From: Ningiella ruwaisensis
GTDB taxonomy: Bacteria; Pseudomonadota; Gammaproteobacteria; Enterobacterales; Alteromonadaceae
Assembly: GCF_004798935.1 (NCBI RefSeq)
Contig: NZ_RAHT01000002.1
Location: 186,001-250,000 of the forward strand
Reading direction: 5' to 3'
DNA: 64,000 bases
The translations under genes and the position numbers were made by a program. This document shows positions 18,166 through 26,074 of this stretch, in pieces; within the stretch, counting starts at the first letter, position 1; every line of letters begins with the position of its first letter. The notes beneath the pieces were generated by a model, which saw nothing but the letters and a program-made list of their open reading frames with translations, did no database searches and was not told the origin of the DNA.

Positions 18166-18870
18166 ATGATTTCTCATAAGTATCAATGTATTTTTATTCA
18201 CATACCAAAATGCGCAGGAACGAGTATCGAAAGCGCCTTTGAACACTTTGATGCAAGCCATTCTCGCGGCCGACAAGATCATCGAAGCGTAAGAATGATT
18301 CAAAAACCTTTTCCCATTTTTAAAGCATTTAGCTCTTCGGACAACCTAAAAGATACAATTCGCAGGTTTAGAGAATATACACGAACGCAAAGCAATCCGA
18401 ATAATGCATTAACCGTCAGCAAAGCGCAGTATAAAAACTACTTCAAGTTTACAATTGTTAGAAATCCGTGGGACAGAGCTTTTTCGTGGTACAAGAATGC
18501 GATGAGAGATGAGATCCATCAAAAAAATTATCAAATTCCTGCGGGAATAGACTTTGAAACATTTATTGAACAGTTTGCAGGAACAGGTTATTTAAGACCT
18601 CAGACGTACTGGTTGAAAAACTATAGTGGCGCTATCGATATGGACTTTATAGGAAAATTCGAGTCACTTAATCAAGACTTTATAACAATTTGTGAGCGAT
18701 TGAATGTTTCTGATAAAAAACTACCACATGAAATTAAATCGTCTGAGAATGAGGCCCCAAAAAAGTCAATCAGCCTTAAGGCCAAAGCATTTATCGACAA
18801 TTATTATCAAGAAGAAATCGCATTATTTAACTATCGCTTTGAGGAGCACTGTAGCCTGGTTTGTCGCTGA
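18166..18870 (+). CDS. PAPS-dependent sulfotransferase (Sulfotransfer_2-like)
   Basis: A 234-residue cytoplasmic enzyme predicted to move sulfate from PAPS to a sugar hydroxyl. The 5'-phosphosulfate loop is IHIPKCAGTSIE (residues 11-22) and the 3'-phosphate site is VRNPWDRAFSW (about 98-108), both intact. It starts 16 bases after the beta-helix lipoprotein gene, with AAGGA as ribosome site, so the two are probably co-transcribed. With the second sulfotransferase at 21307-22152 it predicts a sulfated exopolysaccharide, common in marine bacteria. Acceptor unknown. Confidence 0.88.
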   Translation: MISHKYQCIFIHIPKCAGTSIESAFEHFDASHSRGRQDHRSVRMIQKPFPIFKAFSSSDNLKDTIRRFREYTRTQSNPNNALTVSKAQYKNYFKFTIVRNPWDRAFSWYKNAMRDEIHQKNYQIPAGIDFETFIEQFAGTGYLRPQTYWLKNYSGAIDMDFIGKFESLNQDFITICERLNVSDKKLPHEIKSSENEAPKKSISLKAKAFIDNYYQEEIALFNYRFEEHCSLVCR

Positions 18871-18903
18871 CTCGTTTTAAGCCAAGCGACTTTATTTAGT
18901 TTA

Positions 18904-18921
18904 GTGTCGAGATAATTTACA
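18904..18921 (+). promoter_or_regulatory. Putative activator site shared by the two PEP-CTERM-like genes (copy 2)
   Basis: GTGTCGA-N5-TTTACA, identical in pattern and spacing to 15086-15103. It ends about 50 bases before the -24 element of its gene; the offset from copy 1 is 22 bases, close to two helical turns. Confidence 0.45.
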
Positions 18922-18971
18922 CAAAACTGCCTATAGTATATTTTTACCAATAAAATCAGTCAGTTAAATAT

Positions 18972-18987
18972 AAGCATGATTTTTGCA
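18972..18987 (+). promoter_or_regulatory. Probable sigma-54-type promoter of the second PEP-CTERM-like gene
   Basis: AAGCATG-ATTT-TTGCA aligns with the promoter of the paralogue (both share G-N-A-Y-GATTTTTGC). One base of the normally invariant -24 GG is replaced by A, so it may be weak or the match partly fortuitous. The leader would be about 40 bases. Confidence 0.42.
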
Positions 18988-19039
18988 TAATTTTGGTTAG
19001 GTACACATTAATTTACATATTCAAACAATAAGGATAAAT

Positions 19040-19645
19040 ATGAATCGCATTAAGGCTTTTATCGCCTCTGTTGCACTTTCAGTCTCAGCCTTTGGTGCTA
19101 ACGCTGCAGTGATTTCGTTTGACGATATTGCTGGGGGTGTAAGTGGAGTCACTGTTGCTGGGCCAAGTGGCTATGCTTTTAACAATATTGACGCACTTTT
19201 AGACGGTAATTTTAGCACAACAGTTGCAATGGAACGTTTTACAGGTATTGGTCCAGGCGTATCACCCAGTGACCCGATTACCATCAGCGCGTCTTTTGAT
19301 GATTTGTTTACAGTAGAATCATTCGGTATTGCTACCGATTGGGGTTCTAAGTTTGAACAGCAAATTGAATCGCTAACGCTAACGTTGTTTGATGATATGG
19401 GTGGCTCAACTTCATTGTTCTTTTCTGGTTTAGTAACGGGCTCCTTCGCAACAATTGATTTATGGACAGGTAGTTTTGTAGATGCAATTGGTTTCCAAAT
19501 TGACATCACAGGATTGCAAAATACTAACGTTGAAATCAGAGAATTAGTAATGACGGGAACAAAGCAAATGCAAGCTGTTAGTGCACCTGCTTTAGGCGGA
19601 TTGCTAAGCTTAATTCTTGCTCTAGGATTTTTAAGAAGAAAATAA
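19040..19645 (+). CDS. Secreted PEP-CTERM-like surface protein, paralogue 2
   Basis: A 201-residue secreted protein with a signal peptide (MNRIKAFIASVALSVSAF, cleavage after GANAA), a beta-rich acidic body, and a C-terminal sorting signal SAPALGGLL, hydrophobic helix, then FLRRK. AAGGAT precedes the ATG. It shares the FDDI/ADDI start, ALLDGN, DWGSKFEQQ and EIREL motifs with the protein at 15261-15911. The short C-terminal Arg-Arg-Lys stop-transfer is what exosortase-type enzymes act beside; the cognate enzyme is not in the window. A perfect terminator follows, so it is a monocistronic gene under its own promoter. Confidence 0.75.
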   Translation: MNRIKAFIASVALSVSAFGANAAVISFDDIAGGVSGVTVAGPSGYAFNNIDALLDGNFSTTVAMERFTGIGPGVSPSDPITISASFDDLFTVESFGIATDWGSKFEQQIESLTLTLFDDMGGSTSLFFSGLVTGSFATIDLWTGSFVDAIGFQIDITGLQNTNVEIRELVMTGTKQMQAVSAPALGGLLSLILALGFLRRK

Positions 19646-19660
19646 TTATCAAGCACTTTG

Positions 19661-19688
19661 AAAAACCAGCTTCGGCTGGTTTTTTTTT
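19661..19688 (+). terminator. Rho-independent terminator after PEP-CTERM-like gene 2
   Basis: A 9-base stem (19662-19670 with 19675-19683) closed by a TTCG tetraloop and followed by a T run. This is a textbook intrinsic terminator. Confidence 0.95.
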
Positions 19689-19806
19689 GCCTTAACCCGC
19701 TATTTCGTAGTTAGCAATCAAAAAACCATGTAATATAAAAGCACTAATTTATGGATGATGATTTGCTCCCAAGAGCCTTTCTTAACTTACTCACTGTGAA
19801 AATTTA

Positions 19807-21240
19807 ATGCCGAACACGCTTGTTAAAAATCGATTTATTCGCCTTTTTTGGGTGTTTTTTGAAAAGTTTGGCCTTGTATTTTTATCGATAATCTCATTTT
19901 TAATCTACGCTAAATATCTTACTCCCACTCAGCTAGGTATAGGCGTTTTACTTCTCACGGTTGTGGAATTTATTTCAAAGTTCCTGATAGCTGTAGTAGA
20001 CAGTTCAATGATTAGGCTCGACGCTATTACGCAGGAACAAGATGGCACTGCTTTTTGGACGCTATTACTTGTTAGCGGTATCTTTTCTGTTCTTATCTTT
20101 TTAGCCTATTACGCGTATTTTGATGAAAACATCGTTATTTTAGCGGGTTTGGTTGCTGTTTTTTTAATTCCTCTTCAGTCAGCCAGCCGTGTGCATATAG
20201 TCCACCTGCGTCGGAAAAAGAAATTCCGCTCATTAGCAAATAGAACCATACTGGGCAAAATAGTTGGGATGATTGTGGGAATAACCCTTGCGGTTAAAGG
20301 ATACGGCGAATTTGCAATTGTTTCTCAAGCCGTTGCCATGGCGTTTAGCTCTACACTGCTTTTACTCATAATCGAGAAGCGATCACTTCCCTTCTCTTTT
20401 GAAAAAGACTGGCTACATGAACAACTCCGAATAGGGATACCAGCGTCGCTAAAAGTATTGAATACCAGTTTGTACACAAAAGGTACGATACTAATTATCG
20501 AAGGTACGCTAGGTACTGCCGCAGTGGGTTTTTACAACTTTGCAAATAGACTAGTTGAGCTACCAAGAAGTGCTATAGTAACGGCGTTAATGGGGTATGC
20601 AAATCCGGTTTACTCTCAACGTTTTCATGCTGGCCACGATTTGAAAGAGTTTTTTTTACAAAGCACAAAACTTGGCTTAATTTTTATTGCGCCATTTTTT
20701 GTTGGCCTTGCAGCAGTAGCAGACGAATTGTTATTTATTCTATTTGGTGACAAATGGGCGCCTTCGACTCCCATTTTAATCGGTATAGCATTACTTACTG
20801 TTATCAACCTGTATTTTCTTTTTCTTCCTAGCGTGCTTGTGGCCTACGGTAAAACCAAGTTCGCACTTAGGGGGCAATTGGTATCAACTGCTGTCGCGTT
20901 GATTTGCTTGTATTTCTTAGCACCAAAGCTTGGTTTGTTAGCAGTTATTGTAGCGCTTGCGCTGAGAGTAATCGGTCTTTCATTAGCAAATTTAACAGCG
21001 GTCGATCGTATCTATCCAAATTCCTTTACAGCGCTTTTTAAAGTCTTGTTTCCCAGTAGTTTTGCCTCGTTTCTTATGTTTCTGGTAATTTATTTTGGAA
21101 AGCCTTATATCACTTTTACGCAAAGTTCCCTTTTGAATTTATTGACGCTAATAATTGTAGGCGCGTTTATCTATACGGTTGCTATTCTTCTCATGGAATC
21201 GAAATTAATTCGGCAGTTAAAAGGTTTTATTTCGTCATAA
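19807..21240 (+). CDS. Wzx-type lipid-linked oligosaccharide flippase (MOP superfamily)
   Basis: A 477-residue polytopic inner-membrane protein with 12 or more hydrophobic segments over its whole length. It resembles the oligosaccharide flippase/Wzx and teichuronic-acid exporter group: GVLLLTVVEFISKF in an early helix, conserved LRIGIPASLKVLN in the middle and FGDKWAPSTPILIGIAL in the second half. Its role would be to turn undecaprenyl-linked repeat units to the periplasmic face. It is the only flippase in the locus, placed away from the polymerase gene, which is on the other strand. Confidence 0.85.
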   Translation: MPNTLVKNRFIRLFWVFFEKFGLVFLSIISFLIYAKYLTPTQLGIGVLLLTVVEFISKFLIAVVDSSMIRLDAITQEQDGTAFWTLLLVSGIFSVLIFLAYYAYFDENIVILAGLVAVFLIPLQSASRVHIVHLRRKKKFRSLANRTILGKIVGMIVGITLAVKGYGEFAIVSQAVAMAFSSTLLLLIIEKRSLPFSFEKDWLHEQLRIGIPASLKVLNTSLYTKGTILIIEGTLGTAAVGFYNFANRLVELPRSAIVTALMGYANPVYSQRFHAGHDLKEFFLQSTKLGLIFIAPFFVGLAAVADELLFILFGDKWAPSTPILIGIALLTVINLYFLFLPSVLVAYGKTKFALRGQLVSTAVALICLYFLAPKLGLLAVIVALALRVIGLSLANLTAVDRIYPNSFTALFKVLFPSSFASFLMFLVIYFGKPYITFTQSSLLNLLTLIIVGAFIYTVAILLMESKLIRQLKGFISS

Positions 21241-21306
21241 ATTGTATATGAGCCTATCGTAAGCTATAAATATAAGTACCCTCTCATTCGCAAGCTATTC
21301 ATTACT

Positions 21307-22152
21307 ATGAAATTAATGTTGAAGCGATGGGCATGGAAAATTAAATGTTTTTGGCTTCGTGTTGTATTTAATATAAAACCAAGCACTGCTAAAGATAAGC
21401 AACTAATAATCTGCGGACTCCCAAGATCTGGGACTTCTCTTTTGTTTAATATAGTTTCAGGCATATGTCCTGAGCTCGAGCCATATACCGGACACAAAAA
21501 TCATTTTTCCAAAGAAGCGAGTTTTTTAAAGGTCATATTAAAAAAAGGGGACTTTGTTACAAAGTTACCCAAAGATATATTTAATGTTCAAAAAGTCAGT
21601 GATAACAATCCGCGAAAAAAGAAGATTCTCGTTTTTATTTGTGTAAGGGATGTCCGTGATTTACTGGTATCTAAACATCAAATGCTACCTGATAAATATT
21701 ACATGGGATACGATTGGAAATTAGATTCGAGTAACGGCAAGCTTCAAAGTAACGGCATAAAGGCATTTTATGATCAAATACGAAAGGTGCTAGAAAATAC
21801 ACCCGACAACATTACGCTGCAGCTAATTAAATATGAAGAATTAACAGACGATCCCAGTTTTATAAAAGATTATTTGGAAAACTTTGAATTAAAAGTCACC
21901 AGATCTCCTGCTGATTACTCTAAATCAAAATCACTACCCTATTCCTCAAGTGATAACATTTCCAAAGGCCATGAGTACAGCGGAATTACTAAACACGATT
22001 CTAAATGGAAGATTAATAAGCAAGACGCTGACACCGTCGAGCAAGCTTTGGCCATGCACCCGGAATTAATAGAGATAAATCGTTATTTTGGCTATGAGGA
22101 GGCGCAACTTGCATGGGCTAATAAACACGAATGTTCATCATTTCTACCGTGA
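21307..22152 (+). CDS. PAPS-dependent sulfotransferase family protein, second copy
   Basis: A 281-residue protein with the 5'-phosphosulfate loop GLPRSGTS (residues 37-44) and a 3'-phosphate-binding region around VRDVRDLLVSKHQ (about 113-125). Catalytic-region detail differs from the protein at 18166-18870 and the two are not close paralogues, so they probably sulfate different positions or sugars. A stretch of about 25 basic and hydrophobic residues at the N-terminus may tether it to the inner membrane. It follows the flippase gene by 66 bases and may share its transcript. Confidence 0.83.
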   Translation: MKLMLKRWAWKIKCFWLRVVFNIKPSTAKDKQLIICGLPRSGTSLLFNIVSGICPELEPYTGHKNHFSKEASFLKVILKKGDFVTKLPKDIFNVQKVSDNNPRKKKILVFICVRDVRDLLVSKHQMLPDKYYMGYDWKLDSSNGKLQSNGIKAFYDQIRKVLENTPDNITLQLIKYEELTDDPSFIKDYLENFELKVTRSPADYSKSKSLPYSSSDNISKGHEYSGITKHDSKWKINKQDADTVEQALAMHPELIEINRYFGYEEAQLAWANKHECSSFLP

Positions 22153-22187
22153 TTCAATCTCTATAAATCGCCATGATGTAACTTACC

Positions 22188-22206
22188 GATCTTATTTAAT
22201 AAGATC
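22188..22206. repeat. Perfect 19-base palindrome between convergent genes
   Basis: Nine-base arms (GATCTTATT and its complement) around a single T. It lies beside a second, larger stem-loop in the 97-base gap between the sulfotransferase and the asparagine-synthase-like gene. It is probably part of a bidirectional transcription end. Confidence 0.55.
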
Positions 22207-22245
22207 AGCTCGTTAAGTTATAGTTGCGAAAGCACTTAACGGGCT
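22207..22245. terminator. Stem-loop between convergent genes, probable bidirectional transcription end
   Basis: Twelve-base arms (22207-22218 and 22234-22245) with one mismatch and a 15-base loop. There is no long T run on either side, so termination is likely but not certain. Confidence 0.5.
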
Positions 22246-22249
22246 ATAG

Positions 22250-23686
22250 CTATTCTATTTGGCGATCCCATGTAATCGCCATCACCAAAGCTCGCAAAAA
22301 CATTGTGTACTCATCTGGGCCTGAGTTAAATGGGTTATACAGTCGTTGCCGGAGCTTTGTAGTTAGAATTCTAGGAACAAATCTGCCATTTAGAATCTCT
22401 ACAATTTTCGAGCGAAATATAGGTTTTAAGGCAGACTTTGAACCCTTTTTTAATTCTTCATCATTGTCGGATAGCAACTGTGAAAGCCACGAAACGAGTT
22501 GTTCATTTGAGAGAAGATTCGGAACGCAAAGTTTCTGCTCGAGTATAAACGTTTTGATACTACTAGCTTCATCTATAAGTTTTTGTCTGACATTTAGAGT
22601 AGCTTGGGACTGATTTGTTCTAGGAATAGAAAAAATTGCTGGTAACTTCCTATTGAGCATTTTTACATATAAGCTTTTATCTAAGCGCTCTTCTACCCCA
22701 CACTCTTCAATAACATTCAAAGCCTGTTTATCTAAAAGTGGCATTGCGTAAGGAATAATAGGACCAGTAATTTGCTTGCGCAATGGCAATAAGTTATAGG
22801 GAAGACGAACCTTCTGATACAAAAAGTCTTTTTTACAATCGTTATTAGAGATATGTTCGCTCGATTCGATAATACTTTCATAAGACCGGTCTAAAGCATG
22901 TATTAAAGTGTGTTTGTGCGCATCAGACAAGACATTAAGCTTACTTAATGCTTTACTCGATCTTAACCCGATTGAACCTAATACATCGTTGTTAGATTGC
23001 AATTTCATCGAAACCCACCCCATTGCCTCATCTCCAAATAATGCTATAGGGTTCTCAAATTTTTTTTCAGCATATTCAAATGCCTTTTTATACGCGTGAA
23101 TCTCATAACTTACATCCCGCAGACAGGGACCTGCCGCGGCATTTGCTCGAATGATGTCTAACAACGAATGATCTTCGAAAAAGAAAGTCCTGTGTTCAAC
23201 TTCCATTTTTTCCGCCTGCTTTTTCGCTATGTCGGCATCTGAGCCTGGCCTCGTTTCCCTTGAATCAAATGAAAAACAGAAAATCTGACCTGACTTTCGT
23301 TTTAAGAGTAAGCCAAGTAGACAAGCAGAATCATATCCACCTGACAGGGGCAAGATGATGTTTCTTCCTTCATATGCTTGCGTAACCGTTTCTTCTAGAG
23401 TAGACCATAATTTATCAATCAAGATATCGCTCGAATTACTTGCCTCAATTCTGGGGCTAAAATCCTCTAGTTTATATTTAATAAACTCATTTGGTAACTG
23501 ATGTCCTTCTGCCAGTTGTCCGTTTACCAAGAAACTCGCATAGTCTGCTTCAGAAAGTGTGGAAGAATTCACACTCTCGAATGTTTTTATTGTGTCCATT
23601 TTACTCTTAATCCCAACTAAATGGTTTAGTAACACTTTCTCAACCGCTCGATCTCCATAATCAATCTGATTGAGATAAGTAGTCAC
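22250..23686 (-). CDS. Asparagine-synthase-like amidotransferase lacking the glutaminase domain
   Basis: A 478-residue protein with the ATP pyrophosphatase loop LSGGYDSACLLG (SGGYDS at 115-120) of the asparagine synthase C-terminal domain. The first 100 residues do not form the usual N-terminal glutaminase: there is no Cys2 nucleophile, and only a remnant resembling its end is present. Related stand-alone enzymes in O-antigen and capsule loci amidate carboxyl groups of uronic-acid-type sugars. Here it follows MurB/MurA-like genes on the same strand with a 136-base gap. A carboxylated sugar made by those enzymes is a natural candidate substrate (inference). The ammonia source is unclear. Confidence 0.78.
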   Translation of the reverse strand: MTTYLNQIDYGDRAVEKVLLNHLVGIKSKMDTIKTFESVNSSTLSEADYASFLVNGQLAEGHQLPNEFIKYKLEDFSPRIEASNSSDILIDKLWSTLEETVTQAYEGRNIILPLSGGYDSACLLGLLLKRKSGQIFCFSFDSRETRPGSDADIAKKQAEKMEVEHRTFFFEDHSLLDIIRANAAAGPCLRDVSYEIHAYKKAFEYAEKKFENPIALFGDEAMGWVSMKLQSNNDVLGSIGLRSSKALSKLNVLSDAHKHTLIHALDRSYESIIESSEHISNNDCKKDFLYQKVRLPYNLLPLRKQITGPIIPYAMPLLDKQALNVIEECGVEERLDKSLYVKMLNRKLPAIFSIPRTNQSQATLNVRQKLIDEASSIKTFILEQKLCVPNLLSNEQLVSWLSQLLSDNDEELKKGSKSALKPIFRSKIVEILNGRFVPRILTTKLRQRLYNPFNSGPDEYTMFLRALVMAITWDRQIE

Positions 23687-23822
23687 CTTTGTTGGCTAAA
23701 GATGTTGTGTGTTTAGCCCCAATTCTAAAAAGAAAATCATTTTAAATATCAATTTTAGTTAAAAACTTTTATGTTACCTACGTTAAGCACTTAATTATGT
23801 GAATTATCGAAAGTTCATCAAT

Positions 23823-24791
23823 TTAGAGGCTATTTTCTGCTTGCTGGTGCGCCTGCATCAATTCGCCGCGTTTTGACAAATACCTTACTTCACAATCCAT
23901 TTTGAAGCCTGTTGACTCATACACTTTGTGTCGACAGAGCGCTATTAAATAAAGCACGTCATCACTTGTTGCGTTTCCTAAATTAACAATAAAGTTAGCA
24001 TGCTGAGGAGATATTTGGGCATCTCCTTTACGGGTGCCTTTTAATCCTTCTCTTTCAATAGCTAAGCCGGGCGGTCCAATTGTTTCATACATATTGGGAT
24101 TCGATAAAAAGACCGAGCCGCAATTTGGTAACTTTCGAGGGAATCTACTTCTGCGGGATGCTAATATCTTTCTAATTTCCGAGCGAACAGCCTTGCGTGT
24201 AGATTGTGAAAGCTTAAATGTTGCTCTGGCAATAATCCTCGGATCGTTTTGAAAGGGGGATGTTCGGTAAGAAAAGATTAAATCATCTTTAGTAACGGTT
24301 TCTATTTCACCGTGCTTGTTAATTAAATCGATACTTTCGGTATTTTCCAGAATAGAACGTCTGCTAGCGCCACCGTTCATATAAATGAGCCCACCTATTC
24401 TGCCGGGTATTCCGCAAATGTGTTCAATTCCAGTTAAGCCATAATGACTGCAACGATAGGTTATCTCGGGCACCCAAACACCCGCCTCGCAAATTACTGT
24501 AGTGCCTTTAATATCCATTCGGGAAAGCTTATTGCCAATCTTAATTAAAATACCGTCAAATCCCTCTGAATCGTAGAGCATGTTTGAACCGTCACCTATT
24601 ACAAGGTAAGGCACCTCTTCAAATGTATTCGCCAGCTTTATTGCAGTGGCAAGTTCGTTAATAGATTCAGGTTCAACCAAGAGCGCGGCCGGTCCGCCAA
24701 TTTTCCAGTAACTAAAAGTTTTGCAAGGCACATTTTGTGAACATATATGCCCTAATTTCTGCTGAAATAATTGGATCGCCTTATTTAACAT
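23823..24791 (-). CDS. murB: Accessory UDP-N-acetylenolpyruvoylglucosamine reductase (MurB-like)
   Basis: A 322-residue FAD enzyme that reduces the enolpyruvyl group of UDP-GlcNAc-enolpyruvate to a lactyl ether, giving UDP-MurNAc. FAD-binding motifs are visible (KIGGPAALLVEP, IGDGSNML, EHICGIPGRIGG), as are catalytic Ser226 (NCGSVFLSNP) and Glu301 (DCEVRYL), with Tyr175-Arg176 in FSYRTSPF. The layout (PxxxGSVF, HANFIVN, GNATSDDV) looks like the shorter type II MurB found in many other phyla rather than the type I form usual for housekeeping MurB in enteric-type gammaproteobacteria. It lies 2 bases after the MurA-like gene inside a glycosyltransferase operon, so it is most likely an EPS-dedicated copy. 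Confidence 0.88.
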   Translation of the reverse strand: MLNKAIQLFQQKLGHICSQNVPCKTFSYWKIGGPAALLVEPESINELATAIKLANTFEEVPYLVIGDGSNMLYDSEGFDGILIKIGNKLSRMDIKGTTVICEAGVWVPEITYRCSHYGLTGIEHICGIPGRIGGLIYMNGGASRRSILENTESIDLINKHGEIETVTKDDLIFSYRTSPFQNDPRIIARATFKLSQSTRKAVRSEIRKILASRRSRFPRKLPNCGSVFLSNPNMYETIGPPGLAIEREGLKGTRKGDAQISPQHANFIVNLGNATSDDVLYLIALCRHKVYESTGFKMDCEVRYLSKRGELMQAHQQAENSL

Positions 24792-24793
24792 GG

Positions 24794-26074
24794 CTATTCA
24801 TCTACCACGGTTATATTTACACCAATGGATGAAAGCTTTTTCTGCAAGTTATTATAGCCACGCAAGGCCATTTCAACATTTTCTACTTCAGATGTACCAC
24901 TTGCACACAATGCAGCCATAACAAGTGCCATGCTTCCGCGTAAGTCTGTTGAAACGACCTTGCCTGCAGAAAATACACCCGGCCCTCTCGTAGTAATTTT
25001 GCCTTTTTCTGCTTCGATAATATCCGTAGCGAGTAGCTTATTAAGCTCTTGCGCGTATGCAATCCGCTCAGGATATCGGTAATCAAAAATACGCGAGTCC
25101 CCGTCGGCAATAATGCCAAGCAAAGTATAAAAAGACTGCATATCTGAAATGATGCCCGGGTGCGCACCGCAGGCTAATTCAAAAGGCTGAACTCTTTCGT
25201 TAATTAAACAGTCTGGGCTGTAGTAGATACTATTAGAATTAGCCATAAAATCGATGCCCGCCTTTTTTAAGTGTAGTAGCGGTACTTCCATTGAATCAAA
25301 GGGCACATTGTTTATTATCAGCGTCCCTTTCGCCATTACCGCATATACTAGCCAGGTAAGCGCTTCAATTCGATCGTACATTACTGACTTAATTACGCCT
25401 TTAAGTCTTTGAGTAACGCCCATAACGGTAATATGACTATTGCCGGTTACGGTAATTTCAGCGCCCATCCGCTGTAAAAAGTCGATTAAATCTTCAATCT
25501 CTGGCGTAATGTAAGCATTTATAATTTCAGTCGTACCACTCGCCATCGATGCACAAATAAGCGCGTTCTCTGTACCACCTACAGTGGAAATCGGAAAGCG
25601 AATTTTTCCTCCCTTAAATTCATTAGCTTTTACACGGATGAAATTAGGCTCTTCTTTCACTACAGCCCCTAAAGCTTCCCATACCATGATGTGAAGATCG
25701 TATCCTCGACTGCCTATTTTACAGCCACCTGGGTAAGGAATGAGCGCTTCACCGCTACGCTTGATTTGGCCAGCAACAAGCAGGTAAGTTGTTCTTATTG
25801 GATAATCATAGTCATCTAACTCTTTACATTTGAGAGAAAGCGAATTAATGGTAAGCGATTCCTCGTTTTCATCCACCGTAATCTCGGCGCCTAAGTTTTT
25901 TAAAAAACGTATTTTATGTTTTGCGTCAACTAATTGTGTAGGGAAGTTTTTAAGCACAACTTCACCGTCTGAAATAATTGATGCTGCTAGCAGTCGAGTG
26001 GCAGAGTTTTTTGCTCCACTCACATTTATCTTTCCATGCGGAATTTGTCCACCTTCAATTATTGCTTTCATCAA
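24794..26074 (-). CDS. murA: Accessory UDP-N-acetylglucosamine 1-carboxyvinyltransferase (MurA-like)
   Basis: A 426-residue enolpyruvyl transferase that joins phosphoenolpyruvate to O-3 of UDP-GlcNAc. All main active-site residues are recognisable: Lys22 in SGAKNSA, Cys118 in GGCKIGSR (the fosfomycin-target Cys), Arg123, Asp311 in SDMQSF and Arg379 in TDLRGS. The substrate-side motif reads YDRIEALTW where enteric MurA has PDRIETGTF, a hint of altered specificity. It overlaps the upstream GT2 gene by 4 bases and is followed by the MurB-like gene. This is a complete extra UDP-MurNAc-type pathway inside an EPS operon. Confidence 0.9.
   Translation of the reverse strand: MMKAIIEGGQIPHGKINVSGAKNSATRLLAASIISDGEVVLKNFPTQLVDAKHKIRFLKNLGAEITVDENEESLTINSLSLKCKELDDYDYPIRTTYLLVAGQIKRSGEALIPYPGGCKIGSRGYDLHIMVWEALGAVVKEEPNFIRVKANEFKGGKIRFPISTVGGTENALICASMASGTTEIINAYITPEIEDLIDFLQRMGAEITVTGNSHITVMGVTQRLKGVIKSVMYDRIEALTWLVYAVMAKGTLIINNVPFDSMEVPLLHLKKAGIDFMANSNSIYYSPDCLINERVQPFELACGAHPGIISDMQSFYTLLGIIADGDSRIFDYRYPERIAYAQELNKLLATDIIEAEKGKITTRGPGVFSAGKVVSTDLRGSMALVMAALCASGTSEVENVEMALRGYNNLQKKLSSIGVNITVVDE

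Noticed and set aside
19171-19656. Open frame of 161 codons opposite the second PEP-CTERM-like gene
   Set aside because: It is a shadow frame: the plus-strand product has a signal peptide, sorting tail, ribosome site and terminator, and the minus frame has none.
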